Assembly (NCBI RefSeq): GCF_000165425.1
Contig: NW_001799155.1
Coordinates: 475,672 to 539,671 of the forward strand
Length of the DNA stretch: 64,000 nucleotides
From: Paramecium tetraurelia
Taxonomy: Eukaryota > Ciliophora > Oligohymenophorea > Peniculida > Parameciidae
Direction: 5' to 3'
Position 1 is the stretch's first letter. Each line of letters opens with the position of its first letter. Below, in pieces: positions 13,937 to 25,977 of the stretch. The position numbers were made by a program, and so were the translations under genes. The notes under the pieces are model-generated. The model was given only the letters and a program-made list of their open reading frames with translations, made no database searches and was not told the DNA's origin.

Positions 13937-14600
13937 TATTATTAATTATTAAAACGGATATGTAGTATAAATTGTATTTTGCATTTATAATTCATAATCA
14001 AACCCACCTGAAGATCATCCCCAAACATTGACATCTACTATCCTTCAACTAATACTTTAAACTACCTTCATAATCTATATATTAAGTTGTATTCTGTGTG
14101 AAAAAGAAGTGTATTTAATGATTGGAAATAAAAAGTCTAGTTCATTTAAAAATGTTCATTGATCCTCAACTTTAAATTATTATAAAAAAGTTAAAGAATT
14201 CCAATGCTATATTAATGTCAATCTCAAAATATATTTATCTTAAGTGTTGTCATTTCTTTGATTGAATTAAGATTGCAAATAAAGGATTTGTTGTTTTAAA
14301 TTTAAATTATAATTTGATTAAAATCAATATAGTTTCAATTATATTTTATGGATCTGATTGTAAATTAAAATGAAAAAAACCAGGATTATATAAATAGACT
14401 AATTTAATAATATTTTGTATTATAATTATTGTCATAAATAAGTATTACAAAATTACAAAATTACTAAATAATCATAAAACACTCTATATTAATTAGCAAC
14501 CTGCTACTTTAGAGCAACAATAAGTAAATATAGCTATTTGTAAAGGTTTATAAAATAATATTGATGATAAATTAACTAATTGATATTTTAAACTTGGTAA
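13937..14600. other. Noncoding spacer
   Basis: About 660 bp of A+T-rich sequence between two minus-strand genes, with short attacaaaatt-type iterations near 14440-14465. No coding or RNA feature is seen. It should contain the trichocyst gene promoter. Confidence 0.5.
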
Positions 14601-15436
14601 TCATTCCTATTTTACCTTCTTCTTCTTAGTTGAATTGTTCTTCTTGACAAATGCTCTCAAGACTCCAACCTTCTCATTTTTATGCTCATTAAAATTAAAG
14701 CCGAATTTTCTTCCATATCGTATCTGCAGTAAATAATCATCTAAACTCTTTTTAGAGATATTAACTTTTTGAGCAGCCTCCTCAAGAGTAAATCGCTTAC
14801 TCCCACCATCTATTGTAATACCCTTAAACATATTGATCACAATATTACATTATAATATTCCCTCCATTTTTAAACTTTTTCAATAATGTATCCAATTCTC
14901 CTCTCCTTTGTTCTTCTACACTGCTTTTGATTCTCCTATCCTTAATTTTACTGTTATTATTATTGTTCATTGCCTTCCTACTCTTTCATTTTATTAACTT
15001 TCTCATTCATTTCCTCGGACATCACTAAGTGAATGAGTGAAATCCCAGTCTGAATGCACTTAATGCGTAATTAGTTCGTTTATTTAATTTCATTCAATGA
15101 CATCACATAAGAATAATGCACAGGGTCCAATCCACAATTTATATACATTTCACAATTGAAACTATAATAGGAAATTGTGCGTCCCTCCAATTATATGCCT
15201 AATTCCTTAAGTTTGCTTGTCAATTTGAAGATATTGATTCCATTGGGCTACTAAATTTTACTCAGATCAAACTCTGGGAAGTACTCAATATAATTCAACA
15301 TTGGATCCCTGCCATCTATTAATTCAACATATAGTTTGACCTAAATAACAATAATTATTTCAAATTTTACTGCTATTGATTCCACATCAATTTCACGACT
15401 ACTAGTTGAATTCTCTTCACTACCATTATCTGACAT
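14601..15436 (-). CDS. Conserved unknown protein with C-terminal helix-turn-helix-like segment
   Basis: Reading from ATG 15436 with three introns (15341-15370, 14951-14981, 14810-14840) gives 248 codons (247 aa). The N-terminal half (VKLYVELIDGRDPMLNYIEY, LEGRTISYYSFNCEMYINCG) looks globular. It is followed by a basic coiled-coil link (KDKIKDRRIKSSVEEQRRG) and a C-terminal module SKRFTLEEAAQKVNISKKSL-DDYLLQIRYGRKFGFNF ending in lysines. The 'EAAQKVNISKKSLDDYLLQI' part resembles a helix-turn-helix, so a nucleic-acid role is possible but is inference. The second intron ends CAG and the third starts GTG, so those boundaries are less certain than the overall frame. Confidence 0.65.
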
Positions 15437-15767
15437 CCTTGAATATTTAAATTAATATATTTTATTATTAGAAATTAATGACCCTTTTGTTAATTCATTA
15501 TGCTTAAGATAGACTTTTATTAATATCTCTGAAATCTTGGAGAGTCAGTCTCATTGATTCAACTTTTGAGATAGAGTATTTTATCTTAGCTTATAAATAC
15601 ATAATAAAAATAGATAGATTGTTATAAATGAATAATAAATGCAATGTATTCTCTTATTGATTTAATCATTCTGTTTCCTTTTAAAAAGGTTTTAATTAAA
15701 TTTAAAGAGCGAAAATTTGTTAATAGTATATTTTGGATATTTTACATTATATAATAATAATAAATAT
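15437..15767. other. Divergent promoter spacer
   Basis: About 330 bp between divergent genes. A+T-rich, nothing recognisable. It serves as upstream region for both neighbours. Confidence 0.5.
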
Positions 15768-18045
15768 ATGACATTACAAAAAGTAATGAAAATTAAAATT
15801 AAAATGATAAATGATTAGTTTGAAAGTTATTCAATAGATAGAATTCAGGTAAGAACACCAAAGAACATTAAGGTATCTCGAGAATATATGGAAAAGGTCA
15901 TTGAGTCCTTGAAGCAACACCAAAATGCAATGTACATTATTTAAGTAAATTTTAGATTGGAACATGTTAATGGAAAAGGAAGGCTGTTTTCATTATTATG
16001 TCCAGCCCTTGCATGGTTAAAACATAGAAAAGACAATTCAACATAATAAGAAAATTTAGAAAGAATTAGAATTGTTTATGCATATCATTCCACATTTGAT
16101 AAGCAATATTTAGAAGAGCAATTGAAAAAAATTGATTATAAGCCTAAGATCTCTTAGATTAAACAATAGGATAACATCTAAATTAACGATGAAGATGACC
16201 TAATTCTTATAGATTAATAAAGTTTGCATAATTCTGATTTAACTGCTTTTCAAAATTCAATACTCATTATTGATGATGCTGATTAGCTGCAGGATATCAG
16301 ATGTCTTGGAAAGATCGAAAAGAGTACTATTTATAAGGCTGTAGATGAATTGAAGGAATTAATCAATGAAGTACAAAAGATGAATATGCAAGATTAAACA
16401 AAATTTTATTAAGAATTTGAGCCTCACACAATCGAAATAATTAAAAAGAAACTTTTATAATTATACGAAAAATTTGATGAATGCAAGAATTACTTTCGTT
16501 TAAAAGGGCATCCGATTATTAAATTTATTTAAGACTTTGTAAGCATATACGGTAATAAAAACTATGTCCAATATTAAATTAATTGTGTTTAGAAAAATTA
16601 TCTAACTTGTTCAAAACTTGCGAAATTATCAAAATTAAAAGCGTTTGCTGATTGTTTCAAATTCATATAAATAGCTGTTATATGTTATGAAGAGAATTAT
16701 TATGAATAGCCTAATTACTTATTTAAAGCAATTACTGATTAAATTAATATGCAAGATAATATAGTTGAAATTTAAGTGAAATAATACCTAACACATCTTG
16801 AGAAACGATTTGAAAAATTATAATTTTAGTCCATTATACTATCATCTAATTGTATTTTACCGACATATTTACCATATTTTCACATTAATCATACATTTGA
16901 CAACAGAGAATATATTAAAACAGTTTTAGTTGAAATACAATATTAAAGTCATCTATTTAAAAATCTGTTTATGAAACTTGAAAAATTTGTAAAAAGCATA
17001 CCAAATGGAATTTTGGTTATTTTTTCTGGTTTTAATTAGGTCGAGCAATTTAGACAATATTGTTTAGAATAATAACCTAATTTTTTTGGGGTTATTGAAC
17101 AATATAAAAAGGTGTTTTGGGGACTTGATAAAAAAACAAATGAAATAGCAGATTATATTAAAAGTTCAGAAAAAGGAGCCATTTTATTTGACTCGTATGA
17201 AAAAATCTTTAATAAAAATTATCATTTTCCAGGTCACCTTTGTAAAGGTTTAATTGTTGCTCAATGGAAAACTCTCAGTCAGAAAATGCCTGAGTTCTAA
17301 TTGTTTAATGATGACATATAATACTATCAAAACAGGTACTTTGATAATATATTAGGAAGATCTTTACTTTATGAAAACGACAAAGGGTATTATATGTATT
17401 TATTATAGAGTTTTAATAATATTCTGTTACTAAAATTAAATAAAATAATTGAAATGGTGGATAAGAAATTAAAGTACCTTAGAATATGACGAAGATTAAA
17501 TCGCTGAGTGGTTTAAGAATGGTTAGAATTCTTAAAATGATGATACGTTAATAGAATCGTATTATCCATAAAGGGAATAAACTACAACTGAAACTAATAT
17601 ATAATATTAAAGGAGAACAAAATAGTAAGATTTGGATAAGGAAGATAAAATTGTATAGATCTCAGAGCATTCATAAAAAATCAAAAGGACAAAAGATGTC
17701 AATAAAAATAAAAAAACTTAAAGATAAAAGTAAGGATACTCAATAAAAAAATAAAGTAAAGCATAAATTGAATCTAATAATCAATAAAAATAATAAGAAA
17801 TAGAAGTGGAATAGCAGGAAAATTTGATATAATGGAAGAAAGATGAGACAGAAGAGAAATAGGAAATTAGTATTGACAAGGAAAAGAGTAAGAATGCTTA
17901 AGAGCCGACTGCAAAGAAGAAAAAAGAAGCATAGCCAAATTTTAAATACTAAGCAACTATGGACTAATTTATAACCAAAGGTCGGAGTGCTTAAAAAACT
18001 ACTGCGAGAGATAGCTCAGATAATAATAACATGGGCTAGATTTGA
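15768..18045 (+). CDS. Degenerate RTEL1/Rad3-family helicase paralog (probable pseudo-enzyme)
   Basis: Introns 15932-15955 and 17387-17408 give 744 codons (743 aa). It aligns by eye with the canonical RTEL1-type protein at 36433-39269. AILEHVNGKGRLFSLLCPAL replaces [19 protein letters not shown], so Walker A GTGKT becomes NGKGR (residues 60-64). The DEAH box is DDAD (161-164), and the ~90-residue Fe-S cysteine region is missing. C-terminal helicase landmarks persist: [16 protein letters not shown] and WIRNQSTLEYDEDQIAEWF. The tail is lysine/Q-rich with a PCNA-binding-like QATMDQFI at 713-720. The frame is intact, so it is probably expressed, but ATP-dependent unwinding looks impossible. It may act as a partner or decoy of the active paralog (inference). 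Confidence 0.75.
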
Positions 18046-18114
18046 ATATAAATAATTTTTTATTAAACGATGTAGTATTCTAAAATGAATTGATTATATA
18101 TAAATAAAAATAAA

Positions 18115-21100
18115 ATGTCGGTGAACTAAATAATTGAATAGGTGCTTCAAAACATGATCGACATTGATAACCCAGATTTTAGACTGTCTAAGCAGTAGAA
18201 TATTTTGGAACTGATAGAAAGAGATGAATTATTGGTGATGGAACGGTTGTGGCCTTAGAGAAGAGTGAATATGGTTGAGTTTATAAAGATAATGATATCA
18301 GTGGTGCATCATAAATAATGTGAGTTATTGTATTTAGTGATGGGTTTGATTGAGTTGTTTAAGGACATAGTGGCAACTTGTCAATAGAATGAATTGTCAT
18401 TATCGGATGTAACAAGTTATGTATGTTAAGTGGAACCAATAACTAACAACATAGTGCCTTAGATGCTGATACCTGAACCAAAGAAGTTTGAATTGAATAA
18501 GACCAGGATTAGAGATATAGACGTGGTAAATATAGAGATTTAGTTAGAATGCTCCTCGGATCATAGGATAGGCAGATGGTGAGATATGTCACATCGTGAA
18601 TGGTTCATTGATAAATGATGCAATCAGACACCATAACAACAATGTACACACAGGACAGGTGTGTATGAAATAGATTGTGACACTGGACAGTTTGGACTCC
18701 AAACTAAACATCTATAATTTAGATGGCACTCTGAAGAATTAAGTGAAAATTAATTAGAGTGAAGACAAGGAGATAATAATCCTGAGTTTTGCTTGGTCGG
18801 ATAGATAATAGAGAGTAACAACTAGATGAAATATTATTATAGATTGGATTAACATTGAAGTCTCACTCCTTATGCATGTACGAATGTGACTTTAAGACGT
18901 ACAGAATATTTCCAACTGTATATGCTTCACAAGATTATCAAACCAACATTTGGTATCTTGAGAATCAGAATAAATGGATAACGACAGATGCGACATTTAA
19001 ATTATATGAGTGGGATTTGCAGACCGAAAATGTGGCTAACATCTACTCTACAAATAAGATCACAGGGTGTATCATCGATTGTGTCGAGGTAGTTCATATG
19101 AAGATGATTGCCACTGCTTCCTTAGATAAACAGGTGGTTGTCTGGGATCTAAATACCAAGGACATCAAGATAGTTGTGTCTTTGAAGGAACATGGAGGAA
19201 TCCACAGTCTAGTCTATTCCTATTACTATCAAATATTTGTGACTTGTGGGTACTCTACTTATATAAATGTTTACGAAATCAATCCGAAATTTCATGATGT
19301 AACAATGATAGGCAAATTGAGTGGACATACATCTATGTTGACTTCCATTCAAATGATTGGTAAAAGTCCTGTCTTAATTTCTGGGGATGATGGAGGCACT
19401 TTGAGATTATGGGACATCAGAACCTTCTCTTGTCTGCAGTCACTCAATTTTGGTAGAAAAACCTAGATCACCAAAATCTTAGATCTCTCGGATCAATCAA
19501 TGATCTGTTTCTTGGGTTCCAGAGTCAATTTGCTTAAATTGGACATTCGAAAGAAGGATCAATCTGATAATTATGTTATCAAAATTGATTTTGATCCCCA
19601 AAGAGATGAGTTGATTGTTGCCTCTAAAAAGAACATTATCTTTATGGATATTTATACTGGAAGGATGAAAAGAATCCTCAATGGACTGTTAAATGAGTTG
19701 GAAGATGAAATTACCCAATTTCGACCGCTTAATTATTATAATAAATTCATTCTATCAGATTCGAAAGGGAATCTCAAAATCTATTATCATACTGGAGAAT
19801 ACTTTGCTCAACTCAAAGGACACTCAGATGTGATACAATTGAAATTAGACATCCTCAACAAACTTATTATTACATCTGGACATGACAGTGTTCAAATTCA
19901 AAAAATGAATGCTGAAGTCTTAAGAGAAATCACTCCCTTTAAATCATAGCAAATAGAGATCTCGGTTCATCATTCTCTACTATTGGCATCCTACATGAAC
20001 CATCTCTACATTTTTGACTATGAATTCATCAAATGCCTAAGTTTTCTCGAATTCGACGGGGATATCACATCCATCATCTTTATTGCTAATTACCCTCTCT
20101 TCGGAGTTTCAACTATAACTGGCAAACTTTACCTTATGAAATTTGTTGTGAAAGATCACATCGAAGTCAAAACGTCCATCTATCAAATCTACGAAGTGGC
20201 CAACTGCTCAAACTATGTTACCGAGGAAGGAGAACAAGAATTCATCACCAAAATTGTCTTAAGCGTTAAAGAATCAGAATTAGCTATGGCAACGAGTGAA
20301 AACAACATCGTCAGATTGTAACTCAATATACAACTTGAACCAACTGAACCTGTCCATGAACGCATAAATTACAATCCCCTTAGAAAAGCCAAAGAGCAGG
20401 TCCTAATCAATGATCCCATTCACATCTAATGCCCCGAAGGAGTCTAAAAACTGAAACACATTATCACATTTAATGCCTCTAAGAAATAAATCACCAGCTT
20501 ATCCTATTTACAATTGGACGAGAGATTTCTGCTTATTACATCAATCGATGGAATCATTAAGATATTTGATCTCAATGGAGAGTTGATGGCAGCATACAAT
20601 ATAAATCACCCATTGCCAATTAAGTGGGAAGTTAGATATACGAAGCAATCAGAACTCAAAAAAAGAATCATCTATGGATTCAAAGTTATTGATATTCTTA
20701 GAAAGTAATCCAAAACAGAAAAAGAAGCTGAAATATATAGTCTAACAGATTCATTATAGGTTAAGAGGTAGAACTCATTTTCCTTATAAAATCTAAACAA
20801 AAAACCATTAATCATGAAGGATGAGTTTAGTCCAAGGGATTTAAAATTTGAAAAGATTAGACACTTGTATCAGAATGAAGTTCAAGGACCAACACTTAAA
20901 TAAATGGAAGCACAAAGAAGATTGCAAGAAGTCTAAAATATGTTCAAGAATGACATCAGAGATCCTAAGTTAGATGAAGTGTTGAAACTAAGGGAAAAAG
21001 AAAGATAAAAGAATTTAGATAGAGCTGCCAATCTTAATTTCTTGGATCCTGAATTCAGAGACAAAAGCATCTTGAATCAAAAATTGTTAAGCAAAAATGA

Positions 21101-21587
21101 CTATCTAAAAGAATTTAACACCAAACTCGAAAATAACGATTAATCTTCAATTCTACAAAGGTAATACCAATCTAATCAAAACCAACAATCCCAAGTTAAT
21201 CTTCAAGTTCAAACCAAAAAGAAGCAGAACTCATCATCCGATTTTTATAAATATGCAGCCTAAAGACATTTGCTAAATGAGGCCAGTATCTTGGAATCCT
21301 TCACTTCATAGAATACTCAATTAAAACCAATCAACAAATAATTGATTAACATCTAATCTACTTAGATTTCATAATTAAAATCCTTTGGATCTCAGGATTT
21401 GACTTGGCATGGATAACATAGGAAACAATAGAAGGATTTGTCATAGGTCCTAACAAGTCTTAATATCAAACTGAGACAAAGCAAGAATTCCCTTGGAGGA
21501 GAGACTATTTTGAGAGACATCACAAAGTCAGACATCACATTTGAAGATTAATTAGATGAATTCACTAAGAAACACAAACTAAAATGA
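18115..21587 (+). CDS. WD40-repeat protein, WDR49/WDR64-like
   Basis: Introns 18526-18547 and 18815-18842 leave 1,141 codons (1,140 aa). A helical N-terminus (~135 aa, possibly EF-hand-like: MVEFIKIMISVV) precedes about 12 WD40 blades between residues 150 and 860 (TASLDKQVVVWDLNTK, SGDDGGTLRLWDIRT, TSGHDSVQIQKM, TSIDGIIKIFDLNGEL). The C-terminal ~270 residues are charged and helical (EVLKLREKERQKNLDRAANL) with a disordered S/Q-rich stretch. This arrangement resembles WDR49/WDR64 proteins associated with cilia; no search was possible, so only the WD40 class is firm. The second exon set is unusually G+C-rich for the window. The gene starts 69 bp after the previous stop on the same strand. Confidence 0.8.
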
Positions 21588-21631
21588 TTGTAAAGTGATA
21601 ACAATTAGTCTTTTTATTAATATATAAAATA

Positions 21632-22842
21632 TCAGTTATAGTTATAATGTAGGCTTGAATGTTTTTTGATAATTGATTTAACTTTATTATCAATTGGGTT
21701 TTTTTTATTATTACTTTAACTATTTTATGTATTAACATTTTATTGTGGTTTGAGCACCGAAATCTTATTGATAGAATGAATGGATGAAGTCTTTGTTTTC
21801 ATAACTGACTGCCTGTTGTTATTATATTAGGAGTAATTAATGTTCTTATTCACATTATTACTTTGTAATTAATCTTGTTCTTATGATTATTAATTCTTCA
21901 ATAGAATTTTTTCACGATGAGTGTCTTCATCATCCCAATCATAGATGTATTCAATTCTTAATTCATTTTCCTTCATTATTGACATGAATAAATTTTTAAG
22001 ATAGTGGTAATCTGGTTTTTCATCAAATTTGAGATTCTTGGTATATTCAACATAATGCAATAATTATTTGGGATAATTCTTACATAAGGTTTCACTTGAT
22101 GTGGCTAATTTCTTCTCCATAATTCTGTCATATTTGTCTTATTAAGTATTTGCTCTTAAATTTTACCAAGGTAATGTGCCTCTTAAGAAGTACATTATTA
22201 CGTATCCAAGAGATTCTAGATCGTCTCTCCTAGATTGCTCAATGCCTAGATGAGTATTTATGGATGCATATCTGGCAGTTCCAGTTAGAGCCTTGTTATC
22301 CTTATATGGAATATGCGTGTCTTTGTTGATGTACTTTTTAGCCAATCCGTAATCGACCATGTAGACTCTGTCTTTGTGTGATTTGCCCAATAAGAAATTG
22401 TCGGGTTTGATGTCCCTGTGTAGGAATTATTTGCTATGCAGGAACTCAATGCATTCTAACATTTAGAGTGCTAGTACAGTGACTGATTGCAAGGAGAAGA
22501 GGCGATTATTGTCTGTGAAGATGTCTTCGAGGCTTTTGCCTAACTGTTCCATGACCAAGAAGTTGTAGGCGTCTTGTTGGTAGTAGCCATAATATTTGGG
22601 TATGCCAATAATAGGGGAGTTGTTTAGGTATTGATAGAGCTTGGATTCAAAGAGCAATTGGGGATGTTTGGTGTCGGATCGCTCTATTTTGATTGCATAA
22701 TCTTGTCCATTGGCTGTGGCTGAGTAGATTTCACCGAATGCTCCAGCTCCCAGTTTTTTGAGTAGCTTATATTATCTAGGGGATAGGAGTAGGCTTACTT
22801 ATTTAAGAGGAATTCACTCATATCCTTAATAGTATATTCCAT
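21632..22842 (-). CDS. Casein kinase 1-type serine/threonine protein kinase
   Basis: One 23-nt intron (22776-22798) gives 396 codons (395 aa). Kinase landmarks run in order: glycine loop [11 protein letters not shown], catalytic lysine in [26 protein letters not shown] instead of DFG in [12 protein letters not shown], then the CK1 hallmark [27 protein letters not shown] in place of APE. The C-terminal ~90 residues are N/Q/K-rich and disordered. CK1 kinases phosphorylate acidic or primed sites in trafficking and ciliary signalling; which branch this is cannot be told. Start: ATG 22842 lies in exon 1 and splices in frame; a second ATG at 22821 is possible. Convergent with the WD40 gene (44 bp), divergent from the importin gene. 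Confidence 0.92.
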
Positions 22843-22863
22843 CAGTTAATTAATTATTAAATC

Positions 22864-25800
22864 ATGGCTGAATTTTCGATTGATAAAGTGTGTCAAGCAA
22901 TCCAGGTTTTCAATTAAGGACAAGTCGAATAGGCTGATAGTTTTCTGAGGAGCTTCTCATAATCAAATGAGGCTTGGGGAATTTGCATTCAAATATTGTA
23001 ATCGAATCCAGACCCATCATTGGTGTTTCAATTGTTGCGTATTTTGCAATCCAAAATTCTGTATGACTTCAGTACTTCTAATCTAATCATTCATTAGTTT
23101 CACTCACTCCCTCCGAAGTGCAGCAAATCTATCAGAATTGCATCCAAATCATACTTCACTACAGCGTATAAAATTAAAAATCAACTAGAATATAATGTGT
23201 ACTTATGTTCATCTATTTATACTTGTACACCTACTCACAGCAAACCAAATCGATACTAGAGTAATCACATTATTAATCATTTAGAGTCATTGCCCAAATC
23301 CTTGATTACTCTCAAAACAACAGTCCTCATCAGAAGTTTCTATTTGATGTCTTGGAGACCCTCCCTGAAGAATTGACCGAAAACAAAAAGATCATCATAG
23401 ACGATGAGAAGAGGAAGTTAATTGCTCAAGACATCAAAAACAAACAAATGCTAGACATCCTAACCTACCTCCAAACTCAATGGAATGCAGTCCCAGACGA
23501 TTCGATTAAGTATCACATTCTGAGATCTTATAAAAAGTGGTTGGAATTCATGAAATCTAGTATCACAGAAGAAGAAGTAATTAAATTTCTTAAATTAGGC
23601 TATTCAATTTATGCAATTGAGCTGTCAAACTACCCTATTCAAAGGTACACTCGATTCCATAAATAACGAGGAATTGTAGAGCAAAGCAGTAGAAGCAATA
23701 TGCACATTTGTTGGTATTATCCCTAAAACAATATGTGAATAACCTCAATTAGAACCTTAGGTTTTACAAGTGTTATTCGATGAGATGTATAAGACATTTC
23801 CAAAATGCAAAAAGGCATTGGATGAAGAAGCAAGTGAAGAGATTCATAACTTAGTTAAATTATATTCTAAGGCAGGTAAGAAATTTATCCACAAAATTCT
23901 ACTCAACGCATAATTGGAACCATTTATACAGACCCTCCTTTGGGTGTTCTGTCATGACAATTCATTTACTGAGAGTGACATCCTGACTGATTTTTGGATT
24001 AAAATGATCAAGACCATTAGGATTATGAATGATTTGTAATTGTAGAACAAGTTCTCATTAACATTTGAATAGCTTATCAATGGATGTGTTTAAAAGAGTA
24101 AGGTGAATAAAATACTGTTGGCTGAGTATGGCATTTCCCCTCAGATTAAGGATGAATTTGAGTAGCAATTGGATACAAGATCATAAATGAAAGAGATCAT
24201 GGAGGAATTAGTAACTATCATACAACCAAATCTAATTATTCAACATTTGGGAGGCATATTAAAGACAGAAAACTTTCCTCAAATGAGTGAAAATGGTTGG
24301 ATTACGTTCGAAGCCTGTATGAATTTAATCAGCGGAATTATTAAATAAATTATATTGAAGAATGACTAGGTTGGAGTTTAATACTTAATGGAGATTATCA
24401 AGTTGTATTTGGACGTGTATTAGTAGTAACCATTAGCCAGCAACAATTTCATAATGAAATCAGGTATGAATTAATTCTAAGTTAGTTTTCAAAACAATAT
24501 CTTAAGGTTGTGCTTAGTTGATTTCCTCCAATGAATTGTTGCCATCTCTATTTAATTTCATAACAATAGGAATTCATCATTAAGTATCCTCTGTTTAAAA
24601 GAAAGCAACTAAAGCATTCTAATTGATTTGCTAATAAAATCAAAATTTTGTGTTGCTTCATTTGAATCAATTTTTAGATCTCATATTTAAATTGCAATCA
24701 GTGTAATCTATAACTTTTATCATTTAGATCTAACTATGACAATTTAATAAAAGGAGTAGCAAATGCAATTTGTTCAAGTTAAGAGACAATGTAAAATTAT
24801 TATTTAAAGTTGTGTTCAATCTTTGCTTAAAATTTGGTTCAATTGTAATAGTAAATCGAAGAATTGTTAGTGAAATCTGTTGGATCAGATACGCTGGAAG
24901 ACAAGATTAAACAATTCAGTAAAAACATCTCTAGTTTGGCTTTTGTGAATAGCTAAATTCCTGCAAATGAATCGAATGAGTATTTAACAGTTAGAGTTTT
25001 AATTGTTAATGTTTATTAATAACTTTGGCCAATGTTAAAATTTGGCATGGAGAGAATAGCCATATTTGAGCATGGAGTAGCTGAGAAAATAGTGAGATAC
25101 ACAAAACACACTTTTAGAAAAACCTTTAATCAATTTTCTGTTGAGTTACTCACCTAGGTCTTTTAGAGTTTCTTGAATGTCTATAGATAGGTTCCAATAA
25201 CAGCTTGTATCTATGTAGCAGAGGTATCAGCAACTGTATTTTATAAATACCCTGAATATCGTAATCTGTTGTCAGAGGCCTTTGAGAATCTCTGCAATAT
25301 TACATTCCAACATTTGCCTCAATTGTCAAGTTTCGAAGAGAATCCTGACTTGACAGAAGATTTATTTGGAATGCTTGTAAGATATGGTAGATACACACCA
25401 GTGTTATTGTTACAAAGTTCAGCATTATAAACAATTTTGTAATTGACTTTGATGGCAATTGGATTGGAACATGTAGGTGCTGCGAAAGTATTTTACTCGT
25501 GGTTAGAAGTGACTTTCTTGATGTTGAAACCCCAAGATGAAGCATTCAAAGTGCAAATCCCTTAGGAATATAAAGACAGTATTAATTAATATATAAATGA
25601 TTAGAATTCCAATAAATCATCACTCCATTTATTCCTCAATTCACCTCAAAGTTATTTGAAGCTCTGAGAAAGGGACCGACTGATGAAGAAGTAGAAGATT
25701 ACATTGAGGATTGCATCGTAGCCTTATCCAAACTCTCCTTCATTGAATATCACAAATTGTTGAGTTAGGTCTTGGAGGAGGGACCCTAAAACATCTTGAC

Positions 25801-25909
25801 TTAATCCGAGAAAAAAACATGGATAGAAAATAATTAGGATGTTGAAAAGTAATAGCAATTTTTACGATTGTACACAAGGAGATGTATTTAGAATGCTTTA
25901 AGAGGGTGA
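22864..25909 (+). CDS. Transportin-3 / importin-13 type nuclear transport receptor
   Basis: Six introns (23072-23097, 23261-23284, 23577-23598, 24474-24495, 24703-24727, 25579-25604) give 967 codons (966 aa), typical for this family. It is all-helical. The N-terminus (FSIDKVCQAIQVFNQGQVEQ, EAWGICIQIL) matches the importin-beta N-domain of TNPO3. The VLETLPEEL segment matches TNPO3 'LTVLPEEV', and FQHLPQLSSFEENPDLTEDL-FGMLVRYGRYTPVLLL matches its conserved C-terminal third. The expected role is nuclear import of SR splicing factors or related cargoes with Ran-GTP. The start at 22864 is supported by the family-like first residues and lies only 21 bp from the divergent kinase start. Confidence 0.88.
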
Positions 25910-25977
25910 TAAAAATGTAAAGTGTAAAATTAATTATATATTTATTTTATGGTAAGTATTTCTAATGAACATATTAT

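Noticed and set aside
17461-17489. TGA at 17487-17489 as the end of the degenerate helicase
   Set aside because: An intron at 17387-17408, at the same position as in the paralog, shifts the frame past it and yields a coherent C-terminus.
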